64,000 nucleotides of DNA from Bifidobacterium imperatoris (GTDB lineage: Bacteria > Actinomycetota > Actinomycetes > Actinomycetales > Bifidobacteriaceae), in contig NZ_NMWV01000006.1 in assembly GCF_002860405.1 (NCBI RefSeq), positions 1 through 64,000 of the forward strand, given 5' to 3'. Position numbers and translations under genes: made by a program. The notes beneath the pieces were generated by a model, which ran no database searches, was not told the origin of the DNA, and saw nothing but the letters and a program-made list of their open reading frames with translations. Below are positions 1 to 7,472 of this stretch, in pieces (within the stretch, counting starts at the first letter, position 1; the number at the start of each line of letters is the position of its first letter).

Positions 1-205
1 GCCTGGGATCGCTTCGAAAACAACCAATCCAATCCGCAGCGCAGGCCACGGGCCTTCACGTCATAGACGCGCGACGTCGATGAACCACATCCCGGGTCCT
101 TGCACCTCCAGCGGGTTCGCCCCGCCGAGGTGGTGCCGTTCCTTTTCATCTCGCCGCCGCAGGCCGCGCATCCGGGTGTCCTCATGCACCCAGTCAAACA
201 GAAGA

Positions 206-385
206 CATTCAAACACCCGCCAGGCCTTGCGGTGCAAGGCCTGACAGCCTATTCCGGACACACATTCTGGCCGGCCCTGAAAGTCCCGGCAACCACATTC
301 AAACCAACGAAACACCAATCATTCCAAGGCCTCACAAGCCAAAACAGACACACATTTTGGCCTATAACCCCGTTCTGGGAGCGCC
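206..385. repeat. Degenerate 90-bp direct repeat, two units
   Basis: The block that starts CATTCAAAC at 206 recurs at 296. Both units carry a CAAGGCCT-like segment and then GACACACATTYTGGCC at the same offset (257 and 347). The period is exactly 90 bp, i.e. 30 codons, and in one plus-strand frame both units read QGLT...HTFWP. No ribosome binding site or known domain goes with that frame, so I treat this as a decayed DNA duplication rather than a gene. Confidence 0.45.
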
Positions 386-942
386 GTAGTCCGTCACCAT
401 GTCATGCTCCCTCTGCACGGCTCACTCACCGAGCCGGTCATCCCCTTGCTGGGTTATTCCGCAGGGGCACCGCAGCGCCCCAAGACCCTCAACCGCAAAC
501 GACAATCAAACCGGGCGCATCTCCCGAAGAACCTACGGAGCAATCACAAATAGCCTCACCGCAGGAAACCACTCCGAATTGTCGATTTTTGGTGAATTGT
601 CCACAGCCTGAACGCCTCGGGACAGCCATAACGGCACAGTTATCCACGGAAATGCGACACATCGTCGCATTCGATTAACGGAAAAGCGGTTTCCCGTAGC
701 CGATTACCTCCTGCCAAGCAGGGCCCCTCTACATCCGTACATCCATCCGTGACAGGTTGGAGTCCGCAGGCCAATGCTCAACCCCAACGCCGACGACCAC
801 ATTCAACCACTTGCAACCGGCGTCCAGCAGTTGCTCGCCGTCAACCGGAATACATCGAGCCCCACCTCCCGCACAACCTTGGGATTTTATGATTATGTGC
901 GATTCTTTACTGTTCTCTGACTCCCTTCCAGAGTAATGCAGA

Positions 943-970
943 GGGTGCCTCGGCATGAACCGAAGCACCC
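943..970. terminator. Hairpin downstream of the COG0523-like gene
   Basis: Arms GGGTGCCTCGG and CCGAAGCACCC pair at 10 of 11 positions around a 6-nt loop. It lies about 136 bp past the stop of the minus-strand gene ending at 1106. There is no clear U-run, so a terminator role is only likely. Confidence 0.3.
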
Positions 971-1105
971 TTGAATACCAGGAGCCTTCCCCGATAGCGC
1001 GAGTCCACTCCCCTTGGCACAATGTCGCGCCGCACCATCCGAACAGCCTATCCGATTGCGCACCATCGCGCGCTGCCGCACAGTGCCGTTTCCTGACACG
1101 TCACT

Positions 1106-1879
1106 TCACAGCAGCGGCGAAACAACGCCGGACGGCTCCCTCACCACATCAGCAAGCCCCACGGTGTGGGCATCCTCACAAATCAGCGCATCGGCCGAGG
1201 CGATCGCCCGGATGATGTCGCGGCATTTGCATTCGCCGTCCGCGTCCAGATGGCGAGCCAGGCAACCGGCACCGACCACCGGCAATTCGAGCACGCACGA
1301 GGCCTCACGAATCAAACGGGAAACCACCGCGCCGGTGGATCGCTCGTCATAGACGCCATCCGCCTCGCCCATGCCGTAGAGGCACAGCCGGTCGTCGTCA
1401 AAGAAGCGCTCCTCGAATTCGTCAAGACCCACGGCATTGGCGATGGCACCCACGAACATCGACTCGCCCCACTCATTGATGCGGAAGGAATCGGCCAGGT
1501 ACTGCGCGATCGGCGCCGCTTCAAGACCCACCGGCAACGAGACCAGGAATACGCCCGCCTGCCCGCACAGCGACTCCAGCACTCGCTCGAGATCATGCTT
1601 GACGGTGCAGCTCAGGCAACACTCCTCAAGCCCGAATGAGTCGGACTCGCCGAACGCCACCCCGCCCGCCTGCGGACGCACGATGTTGCGGATGATGTCG
1701 AGCCCCGACTCCACGGCACCATTCGGACGCACGTCATAGGAAATCGAACACACAGATGGGCATGAGTCGACAAGCGAGAACGCCACCGAGTCGGCGCTGA
1801 GCCGATCGGCGCCAGTAAGCAGCACCACGGGAGTGCTCCCCTCCGCGTTTCCCTGTGATTGCAATGCCGGATGAATCAT
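1106..1879 (-). CDS. COG0523/CobW-like protein without a P-loop, in the zinc-starvation island
   Basis: This 257-residue protein carries CCLSC at residues 87-91, which matches the place and style of the CxCC metal motif of COG0523 (CobW/ZagA) GTPases, followed by the usual helix (VKHDLERVLESL). The N-terminal strand that should carry the Walker A loop reads LTGADRLSAD (21-30) with no GKT/S, and the CobW C-terminal domain is absent, so GTPase activity is doubtful. It is divergent from the alternative ribosomal protein operon and shares the Zur-box-like palindrome with it. In mycobacteria a CobW-like protein in the equivalent Zur-controlled operon (Mrf, Rv0106/MSMEG_6069, from memory) recruits a ribosome hibernation factor. 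A similar role here is inference. Start chosen at ATG 1879, behind GAAAGG. Confidence 0.7.
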   Translation of the reverse strand: MIHPALQSQGNAEGSTPVVLLTGADRLSADSVAFSLVDSCPSVCSISYDVRPNGAVESGLDIIRNIVRPQAGGVAFGESDSFGLEECCLSCTVKHDLERVLESLCGQAGVFLVSLPVGLEAAPIAQYLADSFRINEWGESMFVGAIANAVGLDEFEERFFDDDRLCLYGMGEADGVYDERSTGAVVSRLIREASCVLELPVVGAGCLARHLDADGECKCRDIIRAIASADALICEDAHTVGLADVVREPSGVVSPLL

Positions 1880-1894
1880 GACAGCCTTTCTGAT

Positions 1895-1922
1895 TTGATA
1901 ATGATTATCATTATGCTATAGT
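1895..1922 (+). promoter_or_regulatory. Zur-box-like palindrome inside the promoter of the alternative ribosomal operon
   Basis: TGATAATGATTATCA (1896-1910) is a perfect palindrome around a central base and matches the AT-rich TGAAAATNATTTTCA type of Zur box. It overlaps a plausible promoter: TTGATA at 1895-1900, a 16-nt spacer and TATAGT at 1917-1922. A repressor bound here would block both elements. It lies between two divergent genes (starts at 1879 and 1930) and could control both. The assignment to Zur rests on the site and on the zinc-independent ribosomal proteins downstream. Confidence 0.75.
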
Positions 1923-1929
1923 CGCAGGC

Positions 1930-2166
1930 ATGTCCAAAACATGTCAAATTCTGGGAACGCGCGCCGGGGTCGGCAACAGCGTCTCCCACTCGCACAGGAA
2001 AACACGCCGAACGTTCGCCCCGAACCTGCAATCCAAGCGGTATTGGGTGCCGTCCCTGCAGCGCCACGTCACCCTTACCGTGAGCGCCCGGGGCATAAAG
2101 ACCATCGACCGCATCGGCATCGAGGCGGCCCTCGCGCGCATTCAGCGCAATCAGGAACTCAACTGA
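1930..2166 (+). CDS. rpmB: Alternative (zinc-independent) ribosomal protein L28
   Basis: A 78-residue L28 of the large ribosomal subunit: it opens [21 protein letters not shown] and continues with the basic core ([13 protein letters not shown]) and [13 protein letters not shown] typical of L28. It lacks the paired CxxC zinc ligands of zinc-binding L28; only one Cys is present. It is the first gene of a Zur-type operon of paralogues expected to replace zinc-binding ribosomal proteins when zinc is scarce. There is no good Shine-Dalgarno sequence, and the ATG lies 7 nt after the predicted -10, so the message may be leaderless. Confidence 0.9.
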   Translation: MSKTCQILGTRAGVGNSVSHSHRKTRRTFAPNLQSKRYWVPSLQRHVTLTVSARGIKTIDRIGIEAALARIQRNQELN

Positions 2167-2223
2167 CGCACGCAAGATGCGATCCGCACTCCATACCCTG
2201 ACACCCGATAGAAAGCACCAATC

Positions 2224-2394
2224 ATGGCAAGCAAATCCGCCGCAGTGCGTCCGGTCATCACTTTGCGATCCACCGCAGGCACCGGCTTCACCTACACCAC
2301 CACCAAGAATCGCCGCAACACACCGGATCGCCTCGAACTCATCAAGTTCGACCCGGTGGTCCGCAAACGGGTGCCGTTCCGGGAAACCCGCTGA
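2224..2394 (+). CDS. rpmG: Alternative ribosomal protein L33
   Basis: A 56-residue L33 of the large subunit, with the family pattern [19 protein letters not shown], then [17 protein letters not shown] and the ending [11 protein letters not shown]. It has no cysteine, so it is a C-minus form that does not need zinc. It is the second gene of the Zur-type operon, 57 bp after L28 and 13 bp before S14. Confidence 0.93.
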   Translation: MASKSAAVRPVITLRSTAGTGFTYTTTKNRRNTPDRLELIKFDPVVRKRVPFRETR

Positions 2395-2407
2395 GAAGGA
2401 GCCAGAC

Positions 2408-2713
2408 ATGGCCAAAACCAGTAAGATCAACCGGCAATTGCAGCGCGAACGCATGGTCGCCAAATACGCTGAACGCCGCGCCGAGTACAAGCGCGACAGC
2501 GTCAACCCGCATCTGAGTGCCGAAGAACGCGCCGAGGCGATGCGCAAACTGCAGGCACTCCCCCGCGACGCCAGTCCCACCCGCCTGCGCAACCGCGATT
2601 CCATCGACGGCCGCCCGCGTGCCTACAACCGCAAGTTTGGACTCTCGCGCATCAACCTGCGTGAGAAGGCGCACAAGGGCGAGCTGCCCGGCGTGGTGAA
2701 GTCCAGCTGGTGA
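2408..2713 (+). CDS. rpsN: Alternative ribosomal protein S14
   Basis: A 101-residue S14 of the small subunit: [20 protein letters not shown] at the start, then [20 protein letters not shown] and [20 protein letters not shown]. This is the long form of about 100 residues without the CxxC-x12-CxxC zinc motif of short S14. It has a good ribosome binding site (AGAAGGAG) and sits 13 bp after L33. In many actinobacteria the long S14 is expressed under zinc starvation, which fits the upstream Zur-like box. Confidence 0.95.
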   Translation: MAKTSKINRQLQRERMVAKYAERRAEYKRDSVNPHLSAEERAEAMRKLQALPRDASPTRLRNRDSIDGRPRAYNRKFGLSRINLREKAHKGELPGVVKSSW

Positions 2714-2770
2714 TTTCACCGGCGCGGCCGCAATCCAATAACCATCAATCACAACCAAAGGTCCATAACC

Positions 2771-3028
2771 ATGCAAGAAGGCATCCACCCCGAATACGGC
2801 CCCGTGGTCTTCTATGACCGCTCCGCCGACAAGTACTTCCTGACCAAATCCACACTGGTTTCCAAGACCAACAGTCTGCCGACCATCGACTGGGAGGACG
2901 GCAACACCTACCCGCTCGTCAACGTGGAGGTGTCCAGTTACAGCCACCCGTTCTATACCGGCAAGAACGTGGTGCTCGACACCGCCGGCCAGGTGCAGAA
3001 GTTCAACGCCCGATACGGCAGGAAGTAG
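2771..3028 (+). CDS. rpmE2: Ribosomal protein L31 type B
   Basis: An 85-residue L31 of type B ([20 protein letters not shown] ... [20 protein letters not shown]). Type B lacks the CxxC motif of type A L31, and none is present here. Replacement of zinc-binding L31 by the B form under zinc limitation is well established in Bacillus and Streptomyces. It is the fourth gene of the operon. Confidence 0.95.
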   Translation: MQEGIHPEYGPVVFYDRSADKYFLTKSTLVSKTNSLPTIDWEDGNTYPLVNVEVSSYSHPFYTGKNVVLDTAGQVQKFNARYGRK

Positions 3029-3066
3029 TCCGAACCCACCCCATCCGCAACAAGAAAGGAACGGAT

Positions 3067-3189
3067 ATGAAAGTCAAAGCATCAGTCCGCTCACTGGCTC
3101 GCAAAGACGGTTCCTATGTTGTCCGTCGGCGCGGCCACCTGTACGTGATCAACAAGAAGAATCCCCACTGGAAGGCAAGGCAAGGCTAA
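3067..3189 (+). CDS. rpmJ: Alternative ribosomal protein L36
   Basis: A 40-residue L36 ([19 protein letters not shown], then [21 protein letters not shown]). The Cys/His zinc ligands of the usual 37-residue L36 are missing, so this is the C-minus form. It follows L31B by 38 bp behind AAGGAA, and its stop overlaps the start of L32 by one base (TAATG), which suggests translational coupling. Confidence 0.92.
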   Translation: MKVKASVRSLARKDGSYVVRRRGHLYVINKKNPHWKARQG

Positions 3190-3356
3190 TGGCACTGCCC
3201 AAATACAAGACGTCCCGAGCCAACACGCATTCTCGCCGAGCCAATTGGAAGGCCAAAGTACCCCAGTTGGCCACGGTCAGAACGCCCGAAGGCGAAGTGG
3301 CTCAGGTTCCGCAGAATCTGGCCGCCGCCGTACGAAAGGGGTATATGAAACCATAA
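3189..3356 (+). CDS. rpmF: Alternative ribosomal protein L32
   Basis: A 55-residue L32 ([20 protein letters not shown], then KAKVPQLATVRTP). Zinc-binding L32 carries four cysteines in its middle and end; none is present here. The ATG overlaps the L36 stop. It completes a set of six cysteine-poor ribosomal proteins. The next gene begins 207 bp downstream. Confidence 0.9.
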   Translation: MALPKYKTSRANTHSRRANWKAKVPQLATVRTPEGEVAQVPQNLAAAVRKGYMKP

Positions 3357-3563
3357 CCACCATCGATGGATTCCACATCCATCAAGTCTCGCAACAACAT
3401 GACAGCGGCGGTTCCGCCCCGAATAGTCACGGCACGTGTTCTTCTCCTATTTCCTCCACATGCCGCCGTTCATGGGCACGAACCGCCGCTACCATATCGA
3501 CCGACCATCCGCATATATCCACACGTATTTTCGAGAGAAAAACATTAGGTAGAAAGTCAGAGC

Positions 3564-5261
3564 ATGACTGATCCAAATACCAGCCAGCCCTCAACCAACC
3601 ACTCCAAGAACCATCAGACCGACAGTCCGATTGGCGGCAGTGCATCCGATAGCACCGCGCGCAGCAGCAATGCATCCGCTGTCATAACCACCGTCTCCAA
3701 ACGCAACACCATCATCGGCATTGTCGTCGCTTTCGTTATCGGCGCCGTACTAGGCGTCTTGATTCTCGGCGCATTCACCTCCCTCAAGCCAAACGGCTCG
3801 ACTTCATCAACCGTAGGCAACACCGCGAGCCCAGCCGCAGACGCCACCAATGACTCCTGCGACACCACCTTCACCGTGGTCGCCTCAGTCAACCAATGGG
3901 GATCCTTGGCCCAGCAGCTCGGCGGCTCCTGCGCCACAGTGACTTCGCTCATCAACTCGACCTCCGCCGACCCACACGATTACGAGGCCACCGCATCCGA
4001 CCTGGCCAAACTCGCCAAGGCGGACATCGTGGTGCTCAACGGCGCAGGCTATGACAGCTGGGCTGAGAAAGCACAGCTTGATACCAAGCGACAGGCCGTT
4101 GTGAACGTGGGCGATCTCATGGGCATCACCGCCACTGAGGAGCACGAGCATGATCACGACCACGCCGACGGCGAGGAAGGACATCATCATCACCACGGTT
4201 CCACGAACCCGCACCTGTGGTTCAGCCCCGAAGCCGTGCTGAAAGCCGCCGAGGCCATCAACGCCGCCTATACGGACAAGGCCGGCGCGAGTTCCGCCAC
4301 CGCCGCCACCGCTCAGCGTCACTTCAACGAGTGGAATGGCGAGTACGCCGACTTCGTGACCCTAGTGAACAAGGCCCGCTCCACCGACGTGCAGCGCCGC
4401 TATGTGGCCACCGAATCCATCATCAGCTATCTGCTGGAATACATCGGTGCAATCGACAAGACTCCCGCAACTTACACGAACGCGATGAACAGCGAAGCCG
4501 AGCCCTCCGCGGCGGACCTCAAGAACGCCATGAACATCGTCTCCGGCAATGACATGGACCTGCTCGTCGTCAATCCGCAGGAAATGAACGGCTTCGCCAA
4601 GAAACTCAACGAGGCCGCGCAATCCAGCAACAAGACGATCATCTCCGTAACCGAACAGCTGCCGGAGAACCAGAAGACGCTGCTTGGCTGGCTCACGCTG
4701 ATCGCCAACCAGGCTCTGGCTGCCGACACCACCAACGGTTACTTCCTGACCCAGGACGTCAAGGACCGCAGCCTGTCCGACTACGAGGGCGAGTGGCAGT
4801 CCGTCTACCCGCTGCTCCAGGACGGCACACTCGACAAGGTGATGGAGGCCAAGGCCAAGAAGGGCGACATGACCGCAGCCGAATACACGAAGTACTACGA
4901 CGTCGGCTATAAGACCGATGTGGAGAGAATCGCCATCAAGGGCGATCAGATGAGCTTCACCCGAGGCGGCAAGACGGCCACCGCCACCTATGAGTACAGC
5001 GGCTTCAAAATCCTCGACTACGCCAAGGGCAATCGCGGCGTGCGCTATCTGTTCACCGCCACCGGCGACGCGCCCGAAGGTGCACCGAAGATCGTGCAGT
5101 TCTCGGATCACGGCATCGCGCCAACCAAGGCCGCGCACTTCCACATCTTCATGGGCAATGATTCCCAAGAAGAGACCTTGAAGGAAATGGACAACTGGCC
5201 CACGTATTACCCGGCGTCCATGAGCAAGGAGGAAGTAGCCACCGAGATGCTGGCTCACTGA
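3564..5261 (+). CDS. Zinc-binding protein of ABC transporter, AdcA type with ZinT-like domain
   Basis: A 565-residue zinc capture protein. Residues 49-71 form a membrane anchor after a Ser/Thr-rich cytosolic tail; there is no lipobox. The ZnuA/AdcA fold follows (STSADPHDYEATASDLAKL), with a His/Asp/Glu-rich loop at about 192-213 that includes five consecutive His, then NPHLWFSP, a metal-site motif. From about residue 399 a ZinT-like domain follows (LSDYEGEWQSVYPLLQDG ... AAHFHIFMGN ... WPTYYPASM), the same fusion as streptococcal AdcA. It lies behind the alternative ribosomal genes and probably shares their zinc control by read-through, though the 207-bp gap could hold another promoter. No ZnuB or ZnuC gene is nearby. 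Confidence 0.9.
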   Translation: MTDPNTSQPSTNHSKNHQTDSPIGGSASDSTARSSNASAVITTVSKRNTIIGIVVAFVIGAVLGVLILGAFTSLKPNGSTSSTVGNTASPAADATNDSCDTTFTVVASVNQWGSLAQQLGGSCATVTSLINSTSADPHDYEATASDLAKLAKADIVVLNGAGYDSWAEKAQLDTKRQAVVNVGDLMGITATEEHEHDHDHADGEEGHHHHHGSTNPHLWFSPEAVLKAAEAINAAYTDKAGASSATAATAQRHFNEWNGEYADFVTLVNKARSTDVQRRYVATESIISYLLEYIGAIDKTPATYTNAMNSEAEPSAADLKNAMNIVSGNDMDLLVVNPQEMNGFAKKLNEAAQSSNKTIISVTEQLPENQKTLLGWLTLIANQALAADTTNGYFLTQDVKDRSLSDYEGEWQSVYPLLQDGTLDKVMEAKAKKGDMTAAEYTKYYDVGYKTDVERIAIKGDQMSFTRGGKTATATYEYSGFKILDYAKGNRGVRYLFTATGDAPEGAPKIVQFSDHGIAPTKAAHFHIFMGNDSQEETLKEMDNWPTYYPASMSKEEVATEMLAH

Positions 5262-5324
5262 TTCCTTCCCTGACCCGCGATGCCACCTTCTGCCCCGGCA
5301 GATACCGGTATCGCACCATGCAAT

Positions 5325-5358
5325 ACGGGGATACTTGCGTATGCGCAGGTATCCCCGT
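5325..5358 (+). terminator. Hairpin after the zinc operon
   Basis: Arms ACGGGGATAC and GTATCCCCGT pair perfectly around a 14-nt loop, 64 bp after the adcA-type gene. It has only a weak T-rich tail. Confidence 0.5.
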
Positions 5359-5479
5359 TGCCATATTCATCCCGCCTCCAGCATTGGACCCTCAAAGTAC
5401 ATGCTCACACGAAGTACCAGATTGGATTGGCTACAAGGTATTGGACGGTTTTGTGAGGGACCGGGCAACGAAGGAGTTG

Positions 5480-5641
5480 ATGGTCATGGCCGATCCGAGG
5501 CATCCGCGCAGGTTCACGGAGGAGTTCAAGAGACAGATAGTGCAGTTGTGCGAGAACGGCAAACCTCCTGTGGAGATCGAGCGTACCGGTTCGGACACGC
5601 GGCACATGGCACATTCTCACCCCATCGCAACCACCCCGTGA
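5480..5641 (+). pseudogene. IS3-family transposase OrfA remnant
   Basis: The frame from ATG 5480 (behind AAGGAG) reads MADPRHPRRFTEEFKRQIVQ and then LCENGKPPVEIE, the opening helix-turn-helix of IS3-family OrfA. After about 30 residues similarity ends and the frame runs into unrelated sequence before a stop at 5641. The rest of orfA and all of orfB are missing, so this is a dead insertion-sequence scar. Confidence 0.75.
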
Positions 5642-5654
5642 ATGACGTGAGGGC

Positions 5655-5807
5655 CCGTCACGACGCGCCGCGGACGCGGTAACAGAGGTGGTACGGCGAG
5701 CGCGCGAATCCCCCAAACCCCAAGCAGCAGTAAGGCTGAGCCGACCTGAAGGTCGGTGTCTCGTATCCTCCGCCATCAGGGTTTTGGCTTTCACCAAAAC
5801 CTTTTTT
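5655..5807 (+). promoter_or_regulatory. T-box-like leader remnant with terminator
   Basis: AACAGAGGTGGTAC (5681-5694), preceded by GGACGCGG, resembles the T-box sequence of tRNA-sensing leaders (AACAGGGTGGTACC). The next segment holds a small hairpin (CCGACCT-GAA-AGGTCGG type), a CCTCC element and then a strong intrinsic terminator at 5780-5807. The usual 5' stem I region is missing, apparently cut by the IS3 scar. The next gene on this strand is tRNA-Thr and then DUF1275, neither a typical T-box target. The T-box reading is tentative. Confidence 0.35.
5780..5807 (+). terminator. Strong intrinsic terminator
   Basis: Arms GGTTTTGG and CCAAAACC with a 6-nt loop are followed by six T (5802-5807). 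No complete gene ends just upstream, so it most likely ended the transcript of the T-box-like leader. Confidence 0.8.
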
Positions 5808-6137
5808 GTTATCCGCGCCCACATGCATATACGCAACGGTTCAAATATGTGCACAATCGTGCACATTCACTGTTTTTGCAGTGGCGTGGCATGACACATA
5901 TTCCGAGATGACCGAATTCCCACAATTTTCGTGCCACAACAGCGCATAAAAACACGAAAATGCGATTACGTGGCACATCCGAATGCCACATGAGCGCAAA
6001 ATAGCCAATATTGCGCTCATGTGTACAACTTAGAGCACCCGAATACTTCCTCGCACACCCGTCGATTTGCGTAATACGCGATTGCGTGTATTGTTGTGCA
6101 AGTTGCCTGATGGCCTTCAAGCCGTGCGCACATTATC
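5808..6137. other. Intergenic stretch with palindromes
   Basis: No gene seen. Two clear inverted repeats are present: ATGTGCAC-AATC-GTGCACAT (5847-5866) with perfect 8-bp arms, and ATGAGCGCAA...TTGCGCTCAT (5990-6020) with perfect 10-bp arms around an 11-nt loop. GTGGCA/TGCCAC half-sites lie between them. They could be protein-binding sites or RNA hairpins upstream of tRNA-Thr. Confidence 0.5.
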
Positions 6138-6209
<72 letters not shown>

Positions 6210-6214
6210 CTCAA

Positions 6215-6322
6215 TCACCACTCGATGCCGTACTCGGCATACATGTACACATCGTATTGGTAGTCGTTGCCGTGGCTCATATCGTTGTGATGCGATTCAT
6301 GATGGTTGTTGTCAGACTGCAT
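6215..6322 (-). CDS. Tiny His- and Tyr-rich protein (35 aa)
   Basis: An unrecognised 35-residue ORF starting MQSDNNHHESHHND and ending YAEYGIEW. It has six His, five Tyr and no cysteine. A ribosome binding site (AAAAGGA) lies 6 nt before the chosen ATG. A second in-frame ATG at 6328 is too close to that site. The stop is 6 nt from the tRNA-Thr end on the other strand. Its length, its RBS-ATGA-NN-ATG start architecture and its Asn/Asp-rich opening resemble the tiny ORF at 17962-18075. Function unknown. Confidence 0.5.
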   Translation of the reverse strand: MQSDNNHHESHHNDMSHGNDYQYDVYMYAEYGIEW

Positions 6323-6554
6323 AATCATTCCTTTTCCTAGCCTCATCGGTATTACGACCAGATATAGCGAAATCGCGTTACCGAACTATGCGCGTTCAGC
6401 GAATCGCAAGTGAACTCATAGCAAACTGTTGCACACACTCCGCATGCGGGCGCAGACTCATTGACATATACCGTCCGGCACACACTTCATAATGTGCAAG
6501 GCCGCGCGCCAGCTATTGAATACCACCAAACAGCGAAGGAAAGCCTCTCACACC

Positions 6555-7376
6555 ATGACCTCACACCTTGCCGAAGCAGGACGCACACTGATTCCCCGCA
6601 AGGATGATCGCTATGGTCTGCTTTCACCTGCGTTGGTCATCCTCACGTTTGTCGCCGGACTGGTGGATGCGTTAAGTTACTTGGCACTCGGTCATGTATT
6701 TGTGGCCAATGTGACCGGCAACATTGTGTTCCTTGGTTTTGCATTTGCCCACGCGCAGGGCTTCGTCTGGTGGACTTCGGCGCTGACGTTGGCCACGTTC
6801 ATGATTGGTGCGTTCATCGGCGGGCGCATTATTCATTACTTTGGAGCCAATCGTGCACGTCATCTGCTGGTGTCCACATCGATCCAGCTGGCTTTTGTGG
6901 CAGCCGCGCTCGTAGGCATTTATCTGCTCAATCAGTTTGCGCCTGAACCCTCGATGGGTGGCACTGATGCTTCAGCCATCGCCCGCGCGGCACAGCCCAG
7001 TCTGAACTTCCCTACTGCTCGGCATATTGATTTGCATATTATTCTGCTGATTGTGCTGCTCGCTCCCGCTATGGGCATTCAGAATTCCACTGCTCGTAAG
7101 CTTTCGGTGCCGGATTTGCCCACGACTGTGTTGACGATGACGTTAACTGGGATTATCGCTGACACTTCGGCGCATGGTCATGAGCAGTCCAAACTTGGCC
7201 GGCGCGCGATTGTGATGCTGGCTTTGGCGCTTGGCGCTTTGACTGGAGCCACGCTGCAGACGCGCGGTCATGAAGACGTTATTTTGATGGTGATGATTGT
7301 TTGTCTGATTGCGGTCATTGTGATGATGATTCCGCATGTGCATTCCGATGCCCGCTGGGTGACCGGAAAACACTGA
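6555..7376 (+). CDS. DUF1275 (YoaK-type) membrane protein
   Basis: A 273-residue integral membrane protein with about six hydrophobic segments. The N-terminal signature FVAGLVDALSYLALGHVFVA, then NVTGNIVFLGFA, is typical of DUF1275, and later AMGIQNSTARKLSVPDLPTT is the second conserved block. Its function is not known; transport has been suggested for the family. The ATG at 6555 gives the usual N-terminus, with AAGGA 14 nt upstream; an upstream in-frame ATG at 6492 has no better site. It stands alone and converges on engBF. Confidence 0.85.
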   Translation: MTSHLAEAGRTLIPRKDDRYGLLSPALVILTFVAGLVDALSYLALGHVFVANVTGNIVFLGFAFAHAQGFVWWTSALTLATFMIGAFIGGRIIHYFGANRARHLLVSTSIQLAFVAAALVGIYLLNQFAPEPSMGGTDASAIARAAQPSLNFPTARHIDLHIILLIVLLAPAMGIQNSTARKLSVPDLPTTVLTMTLTGIIADTSAHGHEQSKLGRRAIVMLALALGALTGATLQTRGHEDVILMVMIVCLIAVIVMMIPHVHSDARWVTGKH

Positions 7377-7389
7377 TTTATATACAAAT

Positions 7390-7425
7390 CGGCCGGCGCT
7401 GGGCATTGCTGCCCGGCACCGGCCG
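7390..7425. terminator. GC-rich hairpin between convergent genes
   Basis: CGGCCGGCGCTGGGCA pairs with TGCCCGGCACCGGCCG (14 of 16) around TTGC, just after the DUF1275 stop and 48 bp before the end of engBF. No long U-run, but it is placed to serve both genes. Confidence 0.6.
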
Positions 7426-7472
7426 AGATAAGGAGTGCTCCTTATGTGGTCGCGAACCTTACGGTTTCACGA

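Larger units (their letters stand above)
1..1105. other. Left-edge stretch without a convincing gene
   Basis: I see no protein family here on either strand. Several open frames exist, but their translations look like low-complexity shadows of GC-rich DNA and none has a good ribosome binding site. The stretch holds a 90-bp-spaced direct repeat (206-385), two DnaA-box-like nonamers (TTGTCCACA at 597-605 and TTATCCACG at 640-648) and a hairpin at 943-970. Two such nonamers in 50 bp may be chance. The neighbouring genes are not those of a replication origin, so I do not call one. Confidence 0.5.

Noticed and set aside
597..648. Replication origin suggested by two DnaA-box-like nonamers
   Set aside because: Only two sites, no AT-rich unwinding region, and no dnaA, dnaN or rpmH nearby.
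100..678. 192-codon frame over the 90-bp repeat
   Set aside because: No RBS, no known domain, odd composition; kept only as a repeat finding.
5764..5776. 3' end of a tRNA-Ser used as an integration site (ATCCTCCGCCA)
   Set aside because: No matching acceptor 5' strand or anticodon arm upstream; the T-box-like reading explains the segment better.
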